The notes: generated by a model not told the origin, from the sequence alone. Shown: positions 35,418-48,888, counted from the stretch's first letter. The stretch: 64,000 nucleotides of DNA from Fodinisporobacter ferrooxydans (GCF_022818495.1 NZ_CP089291.1:983536-1047535), one strand, 5' to 3'. Numbers and translations are program-made.

Positions 35418-37298
35418 TTACACGCCCCCCTGTATCAATAATGAGATTCCCAAAAGGATGATCGCGCCAAACAAGGAGATCAATCCGTATGTTTGGACTT
35501 GCCCCGTCTGTCCATATTTCAAACCAAGTCCGGCGATGTACGTACCTTCACCAAATACGGTGACGACTCCATCGATGATCCAACGGTCGATTCCGTTCAG
35601 GATTTTTCCAATCCAGACAACCGGAATCACGATCACATAATGGTACAACTCATCCATATAAAATTTGCGGAACGATACGAGATACAGGAAACGAAGGGAG
35701 TTCGCCCATGTTTCCGGGTTTATGACTTTCCACCAGTACATGGCAGCCGCAAGCAGGATGCCAAGCAAACCGATGATGCTGGAAATCGTCATCAAAGCGA
35801 CATTCGGTTCGTAGGTGACGCCTAATTTGCCGCCTTTTTCAAGGAAACCGGCAAATGCCTCATGGGTCAGCGGCGAATTCAAGAATCCTGCGACCGTTGC
35901 GAGAATCGCCAAAAGAACAAGAGGCAGCGTCATGACCCAGGAACCTTCATGCGGATGCTTTTCCCCTTTATATTCACCGGTGAACGTCAGGAAGTACACG
36001 CGGAAAATATAAAATGCCGTAAAGAATGCCGCGATCACACCCAAATAAAACAGCGTCATATGACCGCTATTGTATGCGCCCAATAAGATATCATCTTTCG
36101 ACCAGAAGCCTGCGAACGGCGGGATTCCCGATAATGCCAGCGCACCGGCCAAAAACGTGATCGCTGTTACAGGCATTTTTTTGAACAATCCGCCCATTTT
36201 GAAAATATCCTGTGTATCAACCGCATGTATCACGCTGCCTGCTGCCAGGAATAATAACGCTTTGAAAAAGGCATGTGTCATCAAGTGAAACACGCTGGCA
36301 ACATAGGAGCTGACGCCTAGCGCCATCATCATGTAGCCAAGCTGTGAAACCGTGGAATATGCAACAACCCGTTTAATATCCCTTTGTGTCAATCCGATAC
36401 AAGCTGCAAAAATTGCCGTAATGCCTCCTATGTATCCAACAACAGTCAATGCATCCGGGGATGCGGCGAAAAGCGGAAATGTCCGTGCCACCAAGTAAAC
36501 ACCGGCTGCCACCATTGTTGCGGCGTGAATCAAAGCGGAAACAGGAGTCGGACCTTCCATCGCATCCGGCAACCAGACATGCAGCGGAAATTGTGCAGAT
36601 TTTCCGATCGCCCCGATAAAGATCAATATCGCCGTCAATGTGATAAACGCTTGGGGACTCATCCAGTGAACGGCAAAGTGATGTGCTTGCACCGCTTTAA
36701 AAATGGCATCGTAGTCAAACGAGCCCGTGCCGAGGAACAAAAGAATAATACCGATAAACAGACCGACATCCCCGATCCGCGTAACGATAAACGCTTTTTT
36801 GGCCGCTTCTGCCGCTTCCGGTTTGAAATACCAGAATCCCACCAGCAAATAGGAACATAAGCCGACAAGTTCCCAAAACATGTATACTTGCAGCAAGTTT
36901 GGAGAAATCACCAAACCCAACATGGAAAAAATAAACAGATTCAAGTATTGATAGAACACTCCAAAACGTTCGTCTCCATGCATATATCCCCTGGAAAACA
37001 GCAATACCAATGTACTGACAAACGTTACAACAACCAACATCATCGCATTCAGCGGCGTGACTTCGTAACCGACCGATATCGAATGCCCCGCAATGCTGAT
37101 CCATGGATATGTAACCGCCGGGTGGATGCCATTTTGTACGACGTCATTCAAAATCAGGAATGACAGCACAAATGCAACGAGCACAAACAAAACGCTGACA
37201 GTTGCTGCAATGCTTTCTTGTACCTTCCTGCCGAGGATCAATACCACAAGATATGCGAGCAAAGGCAGGAAAGGGACAAGCCAGGCATACTGTACCAT
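35418..37298 (-). CDS. nuoL: NADH-quinone oxidoreductase subunit L
   Basis: 626 aa, the largest antiporter-like subunit, at the far end of the membrane arm. FWELVGLCSYLLVGFW carries the Glu, QFPLHVWLPDAMEGPTPVSALIH the helix-7 signature, and RDIKRVVAYSTVSQLGYMMMALG the Lys helix. The C-terminal part (about 530-626) should form the long lateral helix along the arm. It starts 42 bp after nuoK. Confidence 0.97.
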   Translation of the reverse strand: MVQYAWLVPFLPLLAYLVVLILGRKVQESIAATVSVLFVLVAFVLSFLILNDVVQNGIHPAVTYPWISIAGHSISVGYEVTPLNAMMLVVVTFVSTLVLLFSRGYMHGDERFGVFYQYLNLFIFSMLGLVISPNLLQVYMFWELVGLCSYLLVGFWYFKPEAAEAAKKAFIVTRIGDVGLFIGIILLFLGTGSFDYDAIFKAVQAHHFAVHWMSPQAFITLTAILIFIGAIGKSAQFPLHVWLPDAMEGPTPVSALIHAATMVAAGVYLVARTFPLFAASPDALTVVGYIGGITAIFAACIGLTQRDIKRVVAYSTVSQLGYMMMALGVSSYVASVFHLMTHAFFKALLFLAAGSVIHAVDTQDIFKMGGLFKKMPVTAITFLAGALALSGIPPFAGFWSKDDILLGAYNSGHMTLFYLGVIAAFFTAFYIFRVYFLTFTGEYKGEKHPHEGSWVMTLPLVLLAILATVAGFLNSPLTHEAFAGFLEKGGKLGVTYEPNVALMTISSIIGLLGILLAAAMYWWKVINPETWANSLRFLYLVSFRKFYMDELYHYVIVIPVVWIGKILNGIDRWIIDGVVTVFGEGTYIAGLGLKYGQTGQVQTYGLISLFGAIILLGISLLIQGGV

Positions 37299-37340
37299 AC
37301 AATCACCTTTCTCCTATTAGAGGTTGTTCGAAACTGCTTG

Positions 37341-37649
37341 CTACCATTTCATTTGATCCATATCCCGGATATCGCTCGTATTCCGGTTGCGATACAATGC
37401 AATCAACGTAGCAAGACCCACTGCAACTTCAGCAGCCGCGACCGTCATCGAAAACAATCCGAATACTTGGCCCGTGATGTTTGGGATCGCCCCATATTTC
37501 GAAAAGGCAACCAGATTAATATTCACAGCGTTCAGCATCAACTCAATGGAAACCAACACGATTACAAAATTCCGTTTGGTCAAAGCACCGAACAATCCAA
37601 TACAAAATAAAATCGCAGACAGCGCCAAAAACGAAGATAAAGGAACCAT
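37341..37649 (-). CDS. nuoK: NADH-quinone oxidoreductase subunit K
   Basis: 102 aa, three membrane helices, with the conserved membrane glutamates in [17 protein letters not shown] (proton path) and [18 protein letters not shown]. It overlaps nuoJ by 1 bp. Confidence 0.96.
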   Translation of the reverse strand: MVPLSSFLALSAILFCIGLFGALTKRNFVIVLVSIELMLNAVNINLVAFSKYGAIPNITGQVFGLFSMTVAAAEVAVGLATLIALYRNRNTSDIRDMDQMKW

Positions 37650-38173
37650 TATTGGTCGCCCTCCTTTCTTCCTAATACAACCGCACCAACCAAAGCGACA
37701 ATCAGTATTAAGGAAACGAGTTCGAATGGGATGGCATATTGTGTGAATATCGCTTTGCCAATCGTCGCTACATCGTTTCCCGCTGATGGATCCGGGTTAT
37801 TCAATGGCACCCATTGTGTTTTTCGAATTCCCGTAATCAAAACAAGCAAGAGAATGATTACGCCGATCGCAGAAAACACATACTGGGAAGCTTTCGTCTT
37901 CAGATGATCCAAATCGTGCGGTGTCAACATGACGGCAAATAACATCAAAATCGTTACGGCGCCAGCATAGATGGCAATTTGGGCCACACCCAAAAATTCA
38001 GCGTTCAGCAAGAAATAGAGGCCGGCAATTCCAATAAACACGCCACCGATGGCAACTGCCATATACATCGTCTTGGTAGTGCTTAACATGGCCACACCAC
38101 ATCCGATGATCCACAATGCCAGGATAAAAAAAGCGATCATCTGTCCGCTTAACGGAACTCCCAAAAACGTCAC
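37649..38173 (-). CDS. nuoJ: NADH-quinone oxidoreductase subunit J
   Basis: 174 aa, five membrane helices. The third helix carries the NuoJ signature [24 protein letters not shown] with the pi-bulge and the conserved Tyr, important in coupling. It overlaps nuoI by 4 bp and nuoK by 1 bp. Confidence 0.95.
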   Translation of the reverse strand: MTFLGVPLSGQMIAFFILALWIIGCGVAMLSTTKTMYMAVAIGGVFIGIAGLYFLLNAEFLGVAQIAIYAGAVTILMLFAVMLTPHDLDHLKTKASQYVFSAIGVIILLLVLITGIRKTQWVPLNNPDPSAGNDVATIGKAIFTQYAIPFELVSLILIVALVGAVVLGRKEGDQ

Positions 38174-38631
38174 GCTTTGTCACCTACTTTTCCGGCCGTA
38201 TCCTCTGCAGTCTCAGCGACTGCAGTTGGCTCAGATTTGGTGTAGAAAAGATGATTTTGATACAGCCATTCCATATTTTTATAGAGGTCGTCCCGATTAT
38301 ACTCCGCCAATTCAAAGCGATCTGTCATTTGAATCGCCTCCGTCGGACACACTTCCGTACATAATCCGCACAAAATGCAGATCTCAAAGGCGATATCATA
38401 TGTGTCAATCCGCATTTTTTTATTTTCGTCACGATGTCCGCTTAACGAAATACAGCTTGTCGGACAAATCCGGGCACACTGGTGGCACACGATACAAGTA
38501 TCGATATTAAACTGGTGAATACCTCGAAACCGTTCCGGCCACTGCGGTTTTTCTTCCGGATATTGAAGGGTGACTTTCTTTTTCGGTATCTGGCTTAACG
38601 TTACGCCAAGTCCTTTGAGGAATCCAAACAT
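38170..38631 (-). CDS. nuoI: NADH-quinone oxidoreductase subunit I (2[4Fe-4S])
   Basis: 153 aa. Two ferredoxin motifs, CIVCHQCARICP and CILCGLCTEVCP, bind the N6a and N6b clusters that pass electrons to NuoB. An N-terminal amphipathic helix and a Pro/Glu-rich C-terminal tail ([20 protein letters not shown]) flank the core; the tail goes beyond the minimal subunit. It lies between nuoH and nuoJ. Confidence 0.96.
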   Translation of the reverse strand: MFGFLKGLGVTLSQIPKKKVTLQYPEEKPQWPERFRGIHQFNIDTCIVCHQCARICPTSCISLSGHRDENKKMRIDTYDIAFEICILCGLCTEVCPTEAIQMTDRFELAEYNRDDLYKNMEWLYQNHLFYTKSEPTAVAETAEDTAGKVGDKA

Positions 38632-38664
38632 GCTTGCTCACCCCCGATTTATTGAACATACCAT

Positions 38665-39654
38665 TTATAATAAGACCTTCACAATTGCGGTTATCACAAT
38701 ATTCAGGATGGCCAACGGCATCAGCACTTTCCAGCTAAAGGACATCAACTGGTCTCCGCGAATCCGCGGCATTGTCGCGCGAATCCAATACATGAAGAAA
38801 ATGAATACGCAGGTTTTGATTCCGAACCACAACCAGCCAGGTAAAAACGGACCTGACCAGCCACCCAGGAACATCGTTGCGCCTAATGCCGACATGGCAA
38901 ATACGTATACATATTCGGCCAGCATAAAGAACGCGAACCGGAAACCTGTGTACTCTGTATGGTAACCGGCAACCAGTTCGGATTCGGCTTCCGGCAAGTC
39001 AAATGGCGTCCGATTCAACTCGGCGACAGCAGAAATGAGAAAGACACAGAACCCTAGTATTTGCGGAATAATGTTCCACAAATGGCTGGCATGCTGCTGT
39101 TCGACAATCTGATTGAGATTCAGAGAGCCATCCATCAACACAACGCCGATCAACGACATCCCCAGGGGAATTTCATAACTGACCATTTGCGCGCCGGAAC
39201 GCATGCCCCCGATCAGAGAGTATTTATTGTTGGACGCCCAACCACCCAGCACAACCCCGATGATCGTCATGGATGACAAGGCGATATAATACAATACACC
39301 GACATTGAGTCCTGCTGTAAACACATGCGTTGCCGAGAACGGTATGACTGCCAGTACCATAAACGACGGCGCAAATGCGATAATCGGCGCCAGCATGAAC
39401 AGCGAACGATCAGCGGCTGCCGGAATCACGTCTTCTTTTAAAAGCAGTTTCAACACGTCCGCAAGAGATTGCAGCAAGCCAAGGGGACCCACCCGATTGG
39501 GACCGATGCGGTTTTGCATCCAGCCGATGACCTTCCGTTCAAAGTAAATCAGATACATAACGACGAACAAAATAAAACCAAGAACGACAACAGCGCCGAT
39601 GACCATTCCAAGAAATGTGGAAAGGGATAAGGGTTGATCCTGCCAATGCAGCAT
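38665..39654 (-). CDS. nuoH: NADH-quinone oxidoreductase subunit H
   Basis: 329 aa, about eight membrane helices. It forms part of the quinone chamber: ERKVIGWMQNRIGPNRVGPLG, the GSLNLNQIV loop and AELNRTPFDLPEAESELVAG are the family signatures, with the conserved acidic residues of the E-channel. It overlaps nuoD by 1 bp. Confidence 0.97.
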   Translation of the reverse strand: MLHWQDQPLSLSTFLGMVIGAVVVLGFILFVVMYLIYFERKVIGWMQNRIGPNRVGPLGLLQSLADVLKLLLKEDVIPAAADRSLFMLAPIIAFAPSFMVLAVIPFSATHVFTAGLNVGVLYYIALSSMTIIGVVLGGWASNNKYSLIGGMRSGAQMVSYEIPLGMSLIGVVLMDGSLNLNQIVEQQHASHLWNIIPQILGFCVFLISAVAELNRTPFDLPEAESELVAGYHTEYTGFRFAFFMLAEYVYVFAMSALGATMFLGGWSGPFLPGWLWFGIKTCVFIFFMYWIRATMPRIRGDQLMSFSWKVLMPLAILNIVITAIVKVLL

Positions 39655-40757
39655 TACGCATCGACCTCCCCTAAAACAATGTCGACAGCTCCGAGAATTG
39701 CAATCAAGTTGGCCATTGACTGGCCGATGAGCAGTTCGCGCAAAATTTGCAAATTCACAAAGGAAGGTTTTCTAAGCTTCAGCCGATACGGTTTGTCTTT
39801 TCCTTCACTGACAATATAAACGCCCAGTTCCCCGCGAGCACCTTCGATGGAGGAATAGTATTCGCCTGCAGGTACACGAATTAATTTGGGAACTTTTCCA
39901 AGCACCGGCCCTTCCGGTATGGCTTCCAATGCTTGCTCGACAATTTTCAGCGATTCCATAAGTTCCTGGATATGGCAGATGTATCGATCGTAACAATCGC
40001 CATTCGTCCCCGTGATCACTTCAAAATCAAATCGATCATAAATCGAATACGGACGATCCCTGCGCAAATCCCACTTGTAGCCGGTGCTGCGCAAATTGAT
40101 GCCGCTCAATGAATAATTGATGGCCGTCGCCGCATCAAATTTTCCAATACCCTTTACACGGTTTAGAAATATTTCATTGCCTGTTACCAAGTCGTGGTAT
40201 AACTGCATGCGATCCTTCATGTATTTCACAAAGGCTTTCGCTTCGTCGATCCAGCCTTCCGGCGCATCCCATCTGACACCGCCGACGCGCATATAATTGT
40301 AAGTGAGTCTGGCGCCGCAGATCTTGTTGAACAAATCGACGATTTGCTCACGATCCTGAAACGCGTATAAGAATGGGCTCATGGCACCCAAATCCAATAG
40401 ATATGTACCCAAAAACACGAGATGCGACGCGACACGGTTCAACTCTGCCACGATAATTCTCAGATATTGCGCCCGCTCAGGCACTTCAATATCCGCTGCC
40501 TCTTCGACCGCATGAACAATTGCAAAATTGTTCAACATGGAAGATAAATAATCGAGACGGTCTGTATACGGGATAAACTGTGTATATTGCAGTCCTTCCG
40601 CAAGCTTTTCCGTTCCCCGGTGGAGATACCCGATGACCGGTTGCGCATCTACGATTGTTTCACCATCGACTTTTACAACCAAACGAAACACGCCATGTGT
40701 ACTCGGGTGCTGGGGACCAACATTCAGTAACATTTCTTCAGTACGAATCTGTGCCAC
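39654..40757 (-). CDS. nuoD: NADH-quinone oxidoreductase subunit D
   Basis: 367 aa, the [NiFe]-hydrogenase-derived 49-kDa subunit that forms the quinone site with NuoB. LNVGPQHPSTHGVFRLVV carries the conserved His near the quinone, and MRVGGVRWD and LEGARGELG-like (SSIEGARGELGVYI) are typical. Not fused to NuoC here. It follows nuoC by 10 bp. Confidence 0.97.
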   Translation of the reverse strand: MAQIRTEEMLLNVGPQHPSTHGVFRLVVKVDGETIVDAQPVIGYLHRGTEKLAEGLQYTQFIPYTDRLDYLSSMLNNFAIVHAVEEAADIEVPERAQYLRIIVAELNRVASHLVFLGTYLLDLGAMSPFLYAFQDREQIVDLFNKICGARLTYNYMRVGGVRWDAPEGWIDEAKAFVKYMKDRMQLYHDLVTGNEIFLNRVKGIGKFDAATAINYSLSGINLRSTGYKWDLRRDRPYSIYDRFDFEVITGTNGDCYDRYICHIQELMESLKIVEQALEAIPEGPVLGKVPKLIRVPAGEYYSSIEGARGELGVYIVSEGKDKPYRLKLRKPSFVNLQILRELLIGQSMANLIAILGAVDIVLGEVDA

Positions 40758-40767
40758 TTTTATCCCC

Positions 40768-41514
40768 CTAATCCATCACAGAATAGTCTTTACGTAACGG
40801 ATGCCCTTTCCAATCGTCAGGCATCATGATACGGCGCAAATCGGGATGTCCCGTAAACTGTACGCCAAGCAAATCAAAAATCTCCCGTTCTTCCCAATTG
40901 ACTCCCTGAAAAACAGATGCCAATGAAGGAAGCGCCGGGTTTTCCCGGTCTGCACGAGCTTTGACGCAAATATAGTAATTCTGGGTCATGGACTGGACAT
41001 AAACAGCCACTTCAATGTATCCTTTCGCAGGATAATCCGTTCCAGCCATGCATTCCACATAATCGAGCGCAATCGAAGGTTCGTTTTTCAAATAGGTTAC
41101 CACATCAAGCCACGCATCGTTTTTAACGACAAGAGTCGGACGGAATTTTGCCAATAGAGCTTCTTCCAGGACACCCGTTCCAAACTCTTTTTCCACTTTT
41201 GCACGCAGTTCATCAAGCACCTTTTGCGCTTCCAGTCGGCGAGGATCCGGGGGAGCATCTTCTTTCGCCGCAGCTTTCGCAGGTCTTGCAGGCTTCGCTT
41301 CCGACTTTCCGTCCGCCTGTGCTTCCTTTGCGGGCGTTGCAACAACCTTCTTCTCAGCAACAGCCTTCGCGACAATCGGCTTCTCAGATGCAGCCTTCTC
41401 GGTAACCGGCTTTCCCTCCACATTGGATTCTTTCCTGGGAATTGCTTCTTCTTTTGTATCAGCTGTTACGGGCGTTTCTGTTACAGGCGTTTCATTTTGC
41501 CGATCATCCGCCAT
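40768..41514 (-). CDS. nuoC: NADH-quinone oxidoreductase subunit C with long charged N-terminus
   Basis: 248 aa. From about residue 95 it is the 30-kDa complex I subunit, with the signature EEREIFDLLGVQFTGHPDLRR ending PLRKDYSVMD. The first 90 or so residues are a low-complexity Ala/Lys/Glu/Pro segment (EKAASEKPIVAKAVAEKKVV and similar) not found in the minimal protein and probably disordered. Such extensions occur in some bacillus relatives; their use is unknown. It abuts nuoB with no gap. Confidence 0.93.
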   Translation of the reverse strand: MADDRQNETPVTETPVTADTKEEAIPRKESNVEGKPVTEKAASEKPIVAKAVAEKKVVATPAKEAQADGKSEAKPARPAKAAAKEDAPPDPRRLEAQKVLDELRAKVEKEFGTGVLEEALLAKFRPTLVVKNDAWLDVVTYLKNEPSIALDYVECMAGTDYPAKGYIEVAVYVQSMTQNYYICVKARADRENPALPSLASVFQGVNWEEREIFDLLGVQFTGHPDLRRIMMPDDWKGHPLRKDYSVMD

Positions 41515-42054
41515 TTATCGTTGCACCTTCTTCCCACGGGCCTCAAGTTTGATTTTCTCTTGCAACATATTGAGACCATAGATTAATGCAGGTGGAGATG
41601 GCGGGCAACCAGGGATGTACACATCCACCGGGACGATTTGATCGACGCCTTTGACTACAGAGTAGGAACGAATATACGGCCCGCCTGCCGTCGCACAGGA
41701 ACCCATTGCAACAACCCATTTGGGATCCGGCATTTGGTCATACAAACGGCGCAGCAACGGCCCCATCTTCTTGGTGACCGTCCCCGCGACAATCATTACA
41801 TCCGATTGCCTTGGCGATGCGCGAAATACGATCCCAAATCGGTCAAGATCATAATGGGACGCACCTGTACCCATCATTTCAATGGCACAGCAAGCAAGAC
41901 CAAACGTCAATGGCCACAAGCTATTGCTGCGTGCCCATGCTTTCACTTGTTCAAGTTTGCCCACCAATACATTTTGCTGCAATTGACGTGATTCTTCCGG
42001 CGTAAAACCTTCATATTCGATTTTTGGCAATTGATTCAGGTTTACTACATCCAT
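41515..42054 (-). CDS. nuoB: NADH-quinone oxidoreductase subunit B (cluster N2)
   Basis: 179 aa from ATG 42054, chosen because AAGAAGGTG lies 5 nt upstream (an ATG seven codons earlier has no site). Four cluster ligands are visible: tandem Cys in [11 protein letters not shown], one in [10 protein letters not shown] and one in PGCPPSP. It passes electrons to quinone. It overlaps the nuoA end by 10 bp. Confidence 0.96.
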   Translation of the reverse strand: MDVVNLNQLPKIEYEGFTPEESRQLQQNVLVGKLEQVKAWARSNSLWPLTFGLACCAIEMMGTGASHYDLDRFGIVFRASPRQSDVMIVAGTVTKKMGPLLRRLYDQMPDPKWVVAMGSCATAGGPYIRSYSVVKGVDQIVPVDVYIPGCPPSPPALIYGLNMLQEKIKLEARGKKVQR

Positions 42055-42413
42055 TCCAACACCTTCTTTTTCCATGCATAGAGCAAACCAATGATCAGCA
42101 TGAAGATAAAAAACAACATTTCAACCAGTCCAAACGCTCCCAGTTGCTTAAATGTTGCTGCCCATGGATATAAGAATACGATTTCAACATCAAAAACAAC
42201 AAAGAGCAAAGCAAATAAATAATACCGGACATTGTAACGGACGTGGGCTTCTCCAAATGGTTCGACTCCGCTTTCGTACGTTGTGAGTTTTGCTTTGTAA
42301 GGATTTTTGGGGCGAATGAGCGGCCCAAGCACAACGATCGAAGAGAAGGGAAGAAAAATGCCCAAGAGCAGGAACAATACTACAAATAAATAGCTGTTCC
42401 AGTATGAGAACAT
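42045..42413 (-). CDS. nuoA: NADH-quinone oxidoreductase subunit A
   Basis: 122 aa from ATG 42413 (GGAGGGA 6 nt upstream; the frame extends 29 codons upstream but into the promoter region). Three membrane helices with the signature [20 protein letters not shown] and the helix [15 protein letters not shown]. First gene of the operon nuoABCDHIJKLMN. Confidence 0.95.
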   Translation of the reverse strand: MFSYWNSYLFVVLFLLLGIFLPFSSIVVLGPLIRPKNPYKAKLTTYESGVEPFGEAHVRYNVRYYLFALLFVVFDVEIVFLYPWAATFKQLGAFGLVEMLFFIFMLIIGLLYAWKKKVLEWM

Positions 42414-42467
42414 AGTAGTCCCTCCAAAATTGAGAAAAATTTCACAGATTCTTGAATAGCCTTCACT

Positions 42468-42496
42468 ATTATAGCAAATGTAAAAACTACTGTAAA
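42468..42496 (-). promoter_or_regulatory. nuo operon promoter
   Basis: TTTACA (42496-42491), 17 bp, TATAAT (42473-42468) on the reverse strand, about 55 bp before nuoA. Confidence 0.75.
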
Positions 42497-42682
42497 ACAA
42501 TAGCTTTTTGTCAAAACTTTATTAAAAACACAGCCAATTGCCTGATTTCCTGCAGATTATCCATATCTTCATATAAAAAGTTTTTGATTTCTTGATTTGA
42601 AAATTGTGTGAACGATTGAAAGAATTACTTAAAATACAAAAACCGCATAATTTCCAAAAATGAATATTCTCTAACATGAGGA

Positions 42683-42707
42683 AAAAGGTGCCCGTAAGGC
42701 ACCTTTT
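42683..42707 (-). terminator. Terminator of the atp operon
   Basis: AAAAGGTGCC and GGCACCTTTT form a perfect 10-bp stem with a 5-nt loop, with T-runs on both strands, 58 bp after atpC. The rest of 42497-42764 carries no gene. Confidence 0.9.
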
Positions 42708-42764
42708 CATTTGTACATAGTCTATTCTCACGAAATACGAAATATTCGCGACAACAGAATCGTT

Positions 42765-43178
42765 TCAAATCGCTTTATTTTTCTGCAACGCAGCTTTCAA
42801 ACGTAATTCCGCACGTTCCAATGCTTTCTTTGCGCGTTCGACATCAACAGAATCATCCTTGCCCGCCAGACGTTTTTCCGCACGTTCTTTTGCCGCACGT
42901 GCACGATCCACATCAATCTCTTGCGGCGACTCTGCCGTATCTGCCAAAATCACTACGCGCTCCGGTGTTACATCCATAAATCCGCTAGTTACAACAAACT
43001 GTTCCTCGGCATTGTTTTTTTTGATCCTTACAATCCCTGGCTTTAATGTTGTCATTAACGGCATATGTCCGCGCAATACGCCCAAATCTCCGTCGCCACC
43101 GCGAGCGATAACCATATTGACATCATCTTTGTATACAAGACGATCCGGTGTAACAATCTCGAGTGGTACAGTTCTCAT
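42765..43178 (-). CDS. atpC: ATP synthase epsilon subunit
   Basis: 137 aa: N-terminal beta-sandwich (VPLEIVTPDRLVYKDDVNMV...GDGDLGVLRGHMPLMTTLKPG) and a C-terminal helical hairpin (DRARAAKERAEKRLAG...ALERAELRLKAAL) that in bacilli can extend and inhibit ATP hydrolysis. Central-stalk subunit. Last gene of the operon, 42 bp after atpD. Confidence 0.97.
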   Translation of the reverse strand: MRTVPLEIVTPDRLVYKDDVNMVIARGGDGDLGVLRGHMPLMTTLKPGIVRIKKNNAEEQFVVTSGFMDVTPERVVILADTAESPQEIDVDRARAAKERAEKRLAGKDDSVDVERAKKALERAELRLKAALQKNKAI

Positions 43179-43220
43179 TACGCTAACCTCCTACGGCTAT
43201 TGTCCTAAACCGGGAGTCGA

Positions 43221-44651
<1,431 letters not shown>

Positions 44652-44740
44652 TCACGGTAAACGACTCAATTTTTAGATCCGACAAATTTCAATCTAACAT
44701 TCAAGCCGAATGCAATAGTCTCATGCAATGTTTGAACCAT

Positions 44741-45646
44741 TTACGAATTTAGAGCTTCAGCCCCACCGACGATTTCCATGATTTGCAGGGTAATTGCACT
44801 TTGACGGGCACGGTTCAACGCAAGCGTCAACGAATCGATCATGTCCGATGCATTATCTGTCGCATTGCCCATTGCCGTCATCCGCGCACCTTGCTCGCTG
44901 GCTTTTGATTCCAGAAGCGCCGAGTAGATCAGCGTTTCAGCAAACTTCGGCAACAGCTTGTCTAATACCGCTTCAGCGGAAGGCTCAAACTCATAACTTG
45001 GTTTATAACCAGTATTCTCTTTATTCGAGGATCCCCCAGGTACATAAGATGCTTCCTTTTGTTCCGATTTTGCCAAATCTTCCAAAGGAAGAAGCTTCTT
45101 CATAACCGGTACCTGTTGAATCGGGTTGATGAATTCGTTGTAAAGCAAATACACTTCATCAAACACTTCGTCCTGATACAAATTGACGACCATTTCACTA
45201 ATCGCTTTAATATCGGCGAAATTCGGAAAGTCGGGAAGTCCTACGACTTCACCGGACATCGGATACTCCCGCTTTTTAAAGAAGTCCCGTCCCCTGCGCC
45301 CAATGGTAATCAAAGAATATTGATCCCGCGACTTGTTTGCCAGTTCGTTCACCGCCAAACGTATGACCTGTGCATTAAAGGACCCTGCCAGCCCGCGATC
45401 TGCCGTCAAGACGATATATCCTGTCTTTTTGACAGGCCGCGAGACAAGCATCGGATGCTTTCCGCCACTGCTCTTAGCCACACTTGCAACAACTTCTTCG
45501 ATCTTTGCCGCATACGGCCGCGCTTCCTGTACTTTCTCCTGGGCGCGGCGCATTTTGGCAGCCGCCACCATCTTCATCGCCTTCGTAATTTGCTGTGTAT
45601 TCTTAACGCTTTTAATCCGTCTGCGTATATCTCGAGTACTTGCCAC
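44741..45646 (-). CDS. atpG: ATP synthase gamma subunit
   Basis: 301 aa; typical length is 285-290. N- and C-terminal helices form the rotating coiled coil (RDIRRRIKSVKNTQQITKAMKMVAAAKMRRAQ and the end SLTLALNRARQSAITLQIMEIVGGAEAL). A short insertion around residues 200-225 (KSEQKEASYVPGGSSNKENTG) explains the extra length. It lies between atpA and atpD. Confidence 0.97.
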   Translation of the reverse strand: MASTRDIRRRIKSVKNTQQITKAMKMVAAAKMRRAQEKVQEARPYAAKIEEVVASVAKSSGGKHPMLVSRPVKKTGYIVLTADRGLAGSFNAQVIRLAVNELANKSRDQYSLITIGRRGRDFFKKREYPMSGEVVGLPDFPNFADIKAISEMVVNLYQDEVFDEVYLLYNEFINPIQQVPVMKKLLPLEDLAKSEQKEASYVPGGSSNKENTGYKPSYEFEPSAEAVLDKLLPKFAETLIYSALLESKASEQGARMTAMGNATDNASDMIDSLTLALNRARQSAITLQIMEIVGGAEALNS

Positions 45647-45683
45647 CTATGTCACCACCTTCTGTTTGAAATGGTGAACCCAT

Positions 45684-47198
<1,515 letters not shown>

Positions 47199-47213
47199 TC
47201 ACCCCTCACGCGT

Positions 47214-47765
47214 CTAACGTACTGCACTTGATTGCGCGAATGTATTCCGGAATTTTTCCAACTGGGTTTTCACACTCGCATCAATCACGCGATCCCCGAT
47301 GGTCAAACGCACTCCGCCAATCAAGTCTGGATTTACCGATGTAATAAGCTCCACCTGTTTGCCTTGCAAACCTGTCAGGTGTTCTTTTACATTGGATAAT
47401 TCCGAATCGGATAAAGCTATTGCTGATTCAATATGCACTTGCACTCGGCCTTTTTCCGCATCTGCCAATCGATTGAATTCCTCTGCCAATACGGAAATAT
47501 AAGCTTCACGATGTCTTTGCACCAATACGTTAAGGAAATTGATCACAACTTCATGAACGCTTGTCTGAAATACATCTGCAATAATTTGCTGCTTGACCGT
47601 CATCGGAATCGTAGGATTCAGCAGAGTTTTCTGCAAATCAGCAGATTCTTGTACCGTCTTTGCAACGAGCGCCATATCTGTTGCCACACGCTCTGTTGCC
47701 TGTTTTTCCCGGGCGACTTCGTAAAGCGCCTTTGCATAACGCTTTGCCACAGCACCTTTTAACAT
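47214..47765 (-). CDS. atpH: ATP synthase delta subunit
   Basis: 183 aa. It caps F1 and binds the b-subunit stalk. N-terminal six-helix bundle starting AVAKRYAKALYEVAREK, and the C-terminal signature DPDLIGGVRLTIGDRVIDASVK-like (NPDLIGGVRLTIGDRVID). It overlaps atpF by 7 bp. Confidence 0.96.
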   Translation of the reverse strand: MLKGAVAKRYAKALYEVAREKQATERVATDMALVAKTVQESADLQKTLLNPTIPMTVKQQIIADVFQTSVHEVVINFLNVLVQRHREAYISVLAEEFNRLADAEKGRVQVHIESAIALSDSELSNVKEHLTGLQGKQVELITSVNPDLIGGVRLTIGDRVIDASVKTQLEKFRNTFAQSSAVR

Positions 47766-48247
47766 ACGCGGTCACCCAATTCCTTGACCGCGTCATCAAT
47801 CAGCACTTGATGACGCGCCAGATCAATTTCTTTTGCAACGACTTTTTCAGCCAATAAAACGGTCAATAAACCAACTTGTTCTTTCAATTCGGCAATTGCA
47901 TTTTCTTTTTCCCGGGCAATGTCCGTGAGAGCTTCTTCTTTCAATCTTCTTGCTTCTTCTTCCGCCGCCTTGAGGATTTCTTGTGCCTGACGTTCGCCAG
48001 TCTTACGGCCATTTTCCATCAATTCATGGGCATCGCGCTTTGCCGCTTCAATCGCTTGTCGATGCTCTGCAGCAAGTTTCTCCGCTTCTGTACGGTTTTG
48101 TTCTGCCACATGAATCTGACTCTCAATGTATTCTTGGCGGGCCTTCATCATTTTCATCAATGGTCCAAATGCGTACTTTTTCAAAAACCAGTACAGCAAC
48201 AGGAAGATGACTAACTGGGCCAGCATTGTACCAAAATCGATCGACAC
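47759..48247 (-). CDS. atpF: ATP synthase b subunit
   Basis: 162 aa. One N-terminal membrane helix (MLAQLVIFLLLYWFLKKYAFGPL), then a long charged coiled coil (about residues 30-140, rich in Glu, Ala, Lys) that forms the peripheral stalk as a homodimer. 138 bp after atpE, which is the largest gap in the second half of the operon. Confidence 0.95.
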   Translation of the reverse strand: MSIDFGTMLAQLVIFLLLYWFLKKYAFGPLMKMMKARQEYIESQIHVAEQNRTEAEKLAAEHRQAIEAAKRDAHELMENGRKTGERQAQEILKAAEEEARRLKEEALTDIAREKENAIAELKEQVGLLTVLLAEKVVAKEIDLARHQVLIDDAVKELGDRVC

Positions 48248-48336
48248 TCTCTTTCACTCCCCTCGACCAACCGTTATCCTGTTATGCCATGTATCGTAGC
48301 CATTCAACTTTCACTTCGAGTCGTTTACAAAAGGAA

Positions 48337-48363
48337 GGCAAGGCAAACGTGGATTGCCTCGCC
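48337..48363 (-). promoter_or_regulatory. Hairpin between atpE and atpF
   Basis: On the transcribed strand GGCGAGGCAA (48363-48354) pairs with TTGCCTTGCC (48346-48337), with one G-U pair and a 7-nt loop, then TTCCTTTTG. It begins 23 nt after the atpE stop and may protect or partly end the atpE message, helping to make many c subunits per complex. Confidence 0.6.
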
Positions 48364-48385
48364 AACCTTCGATAGCCGGTTGACA

Positions 48386-48888
<503 letters not shown>

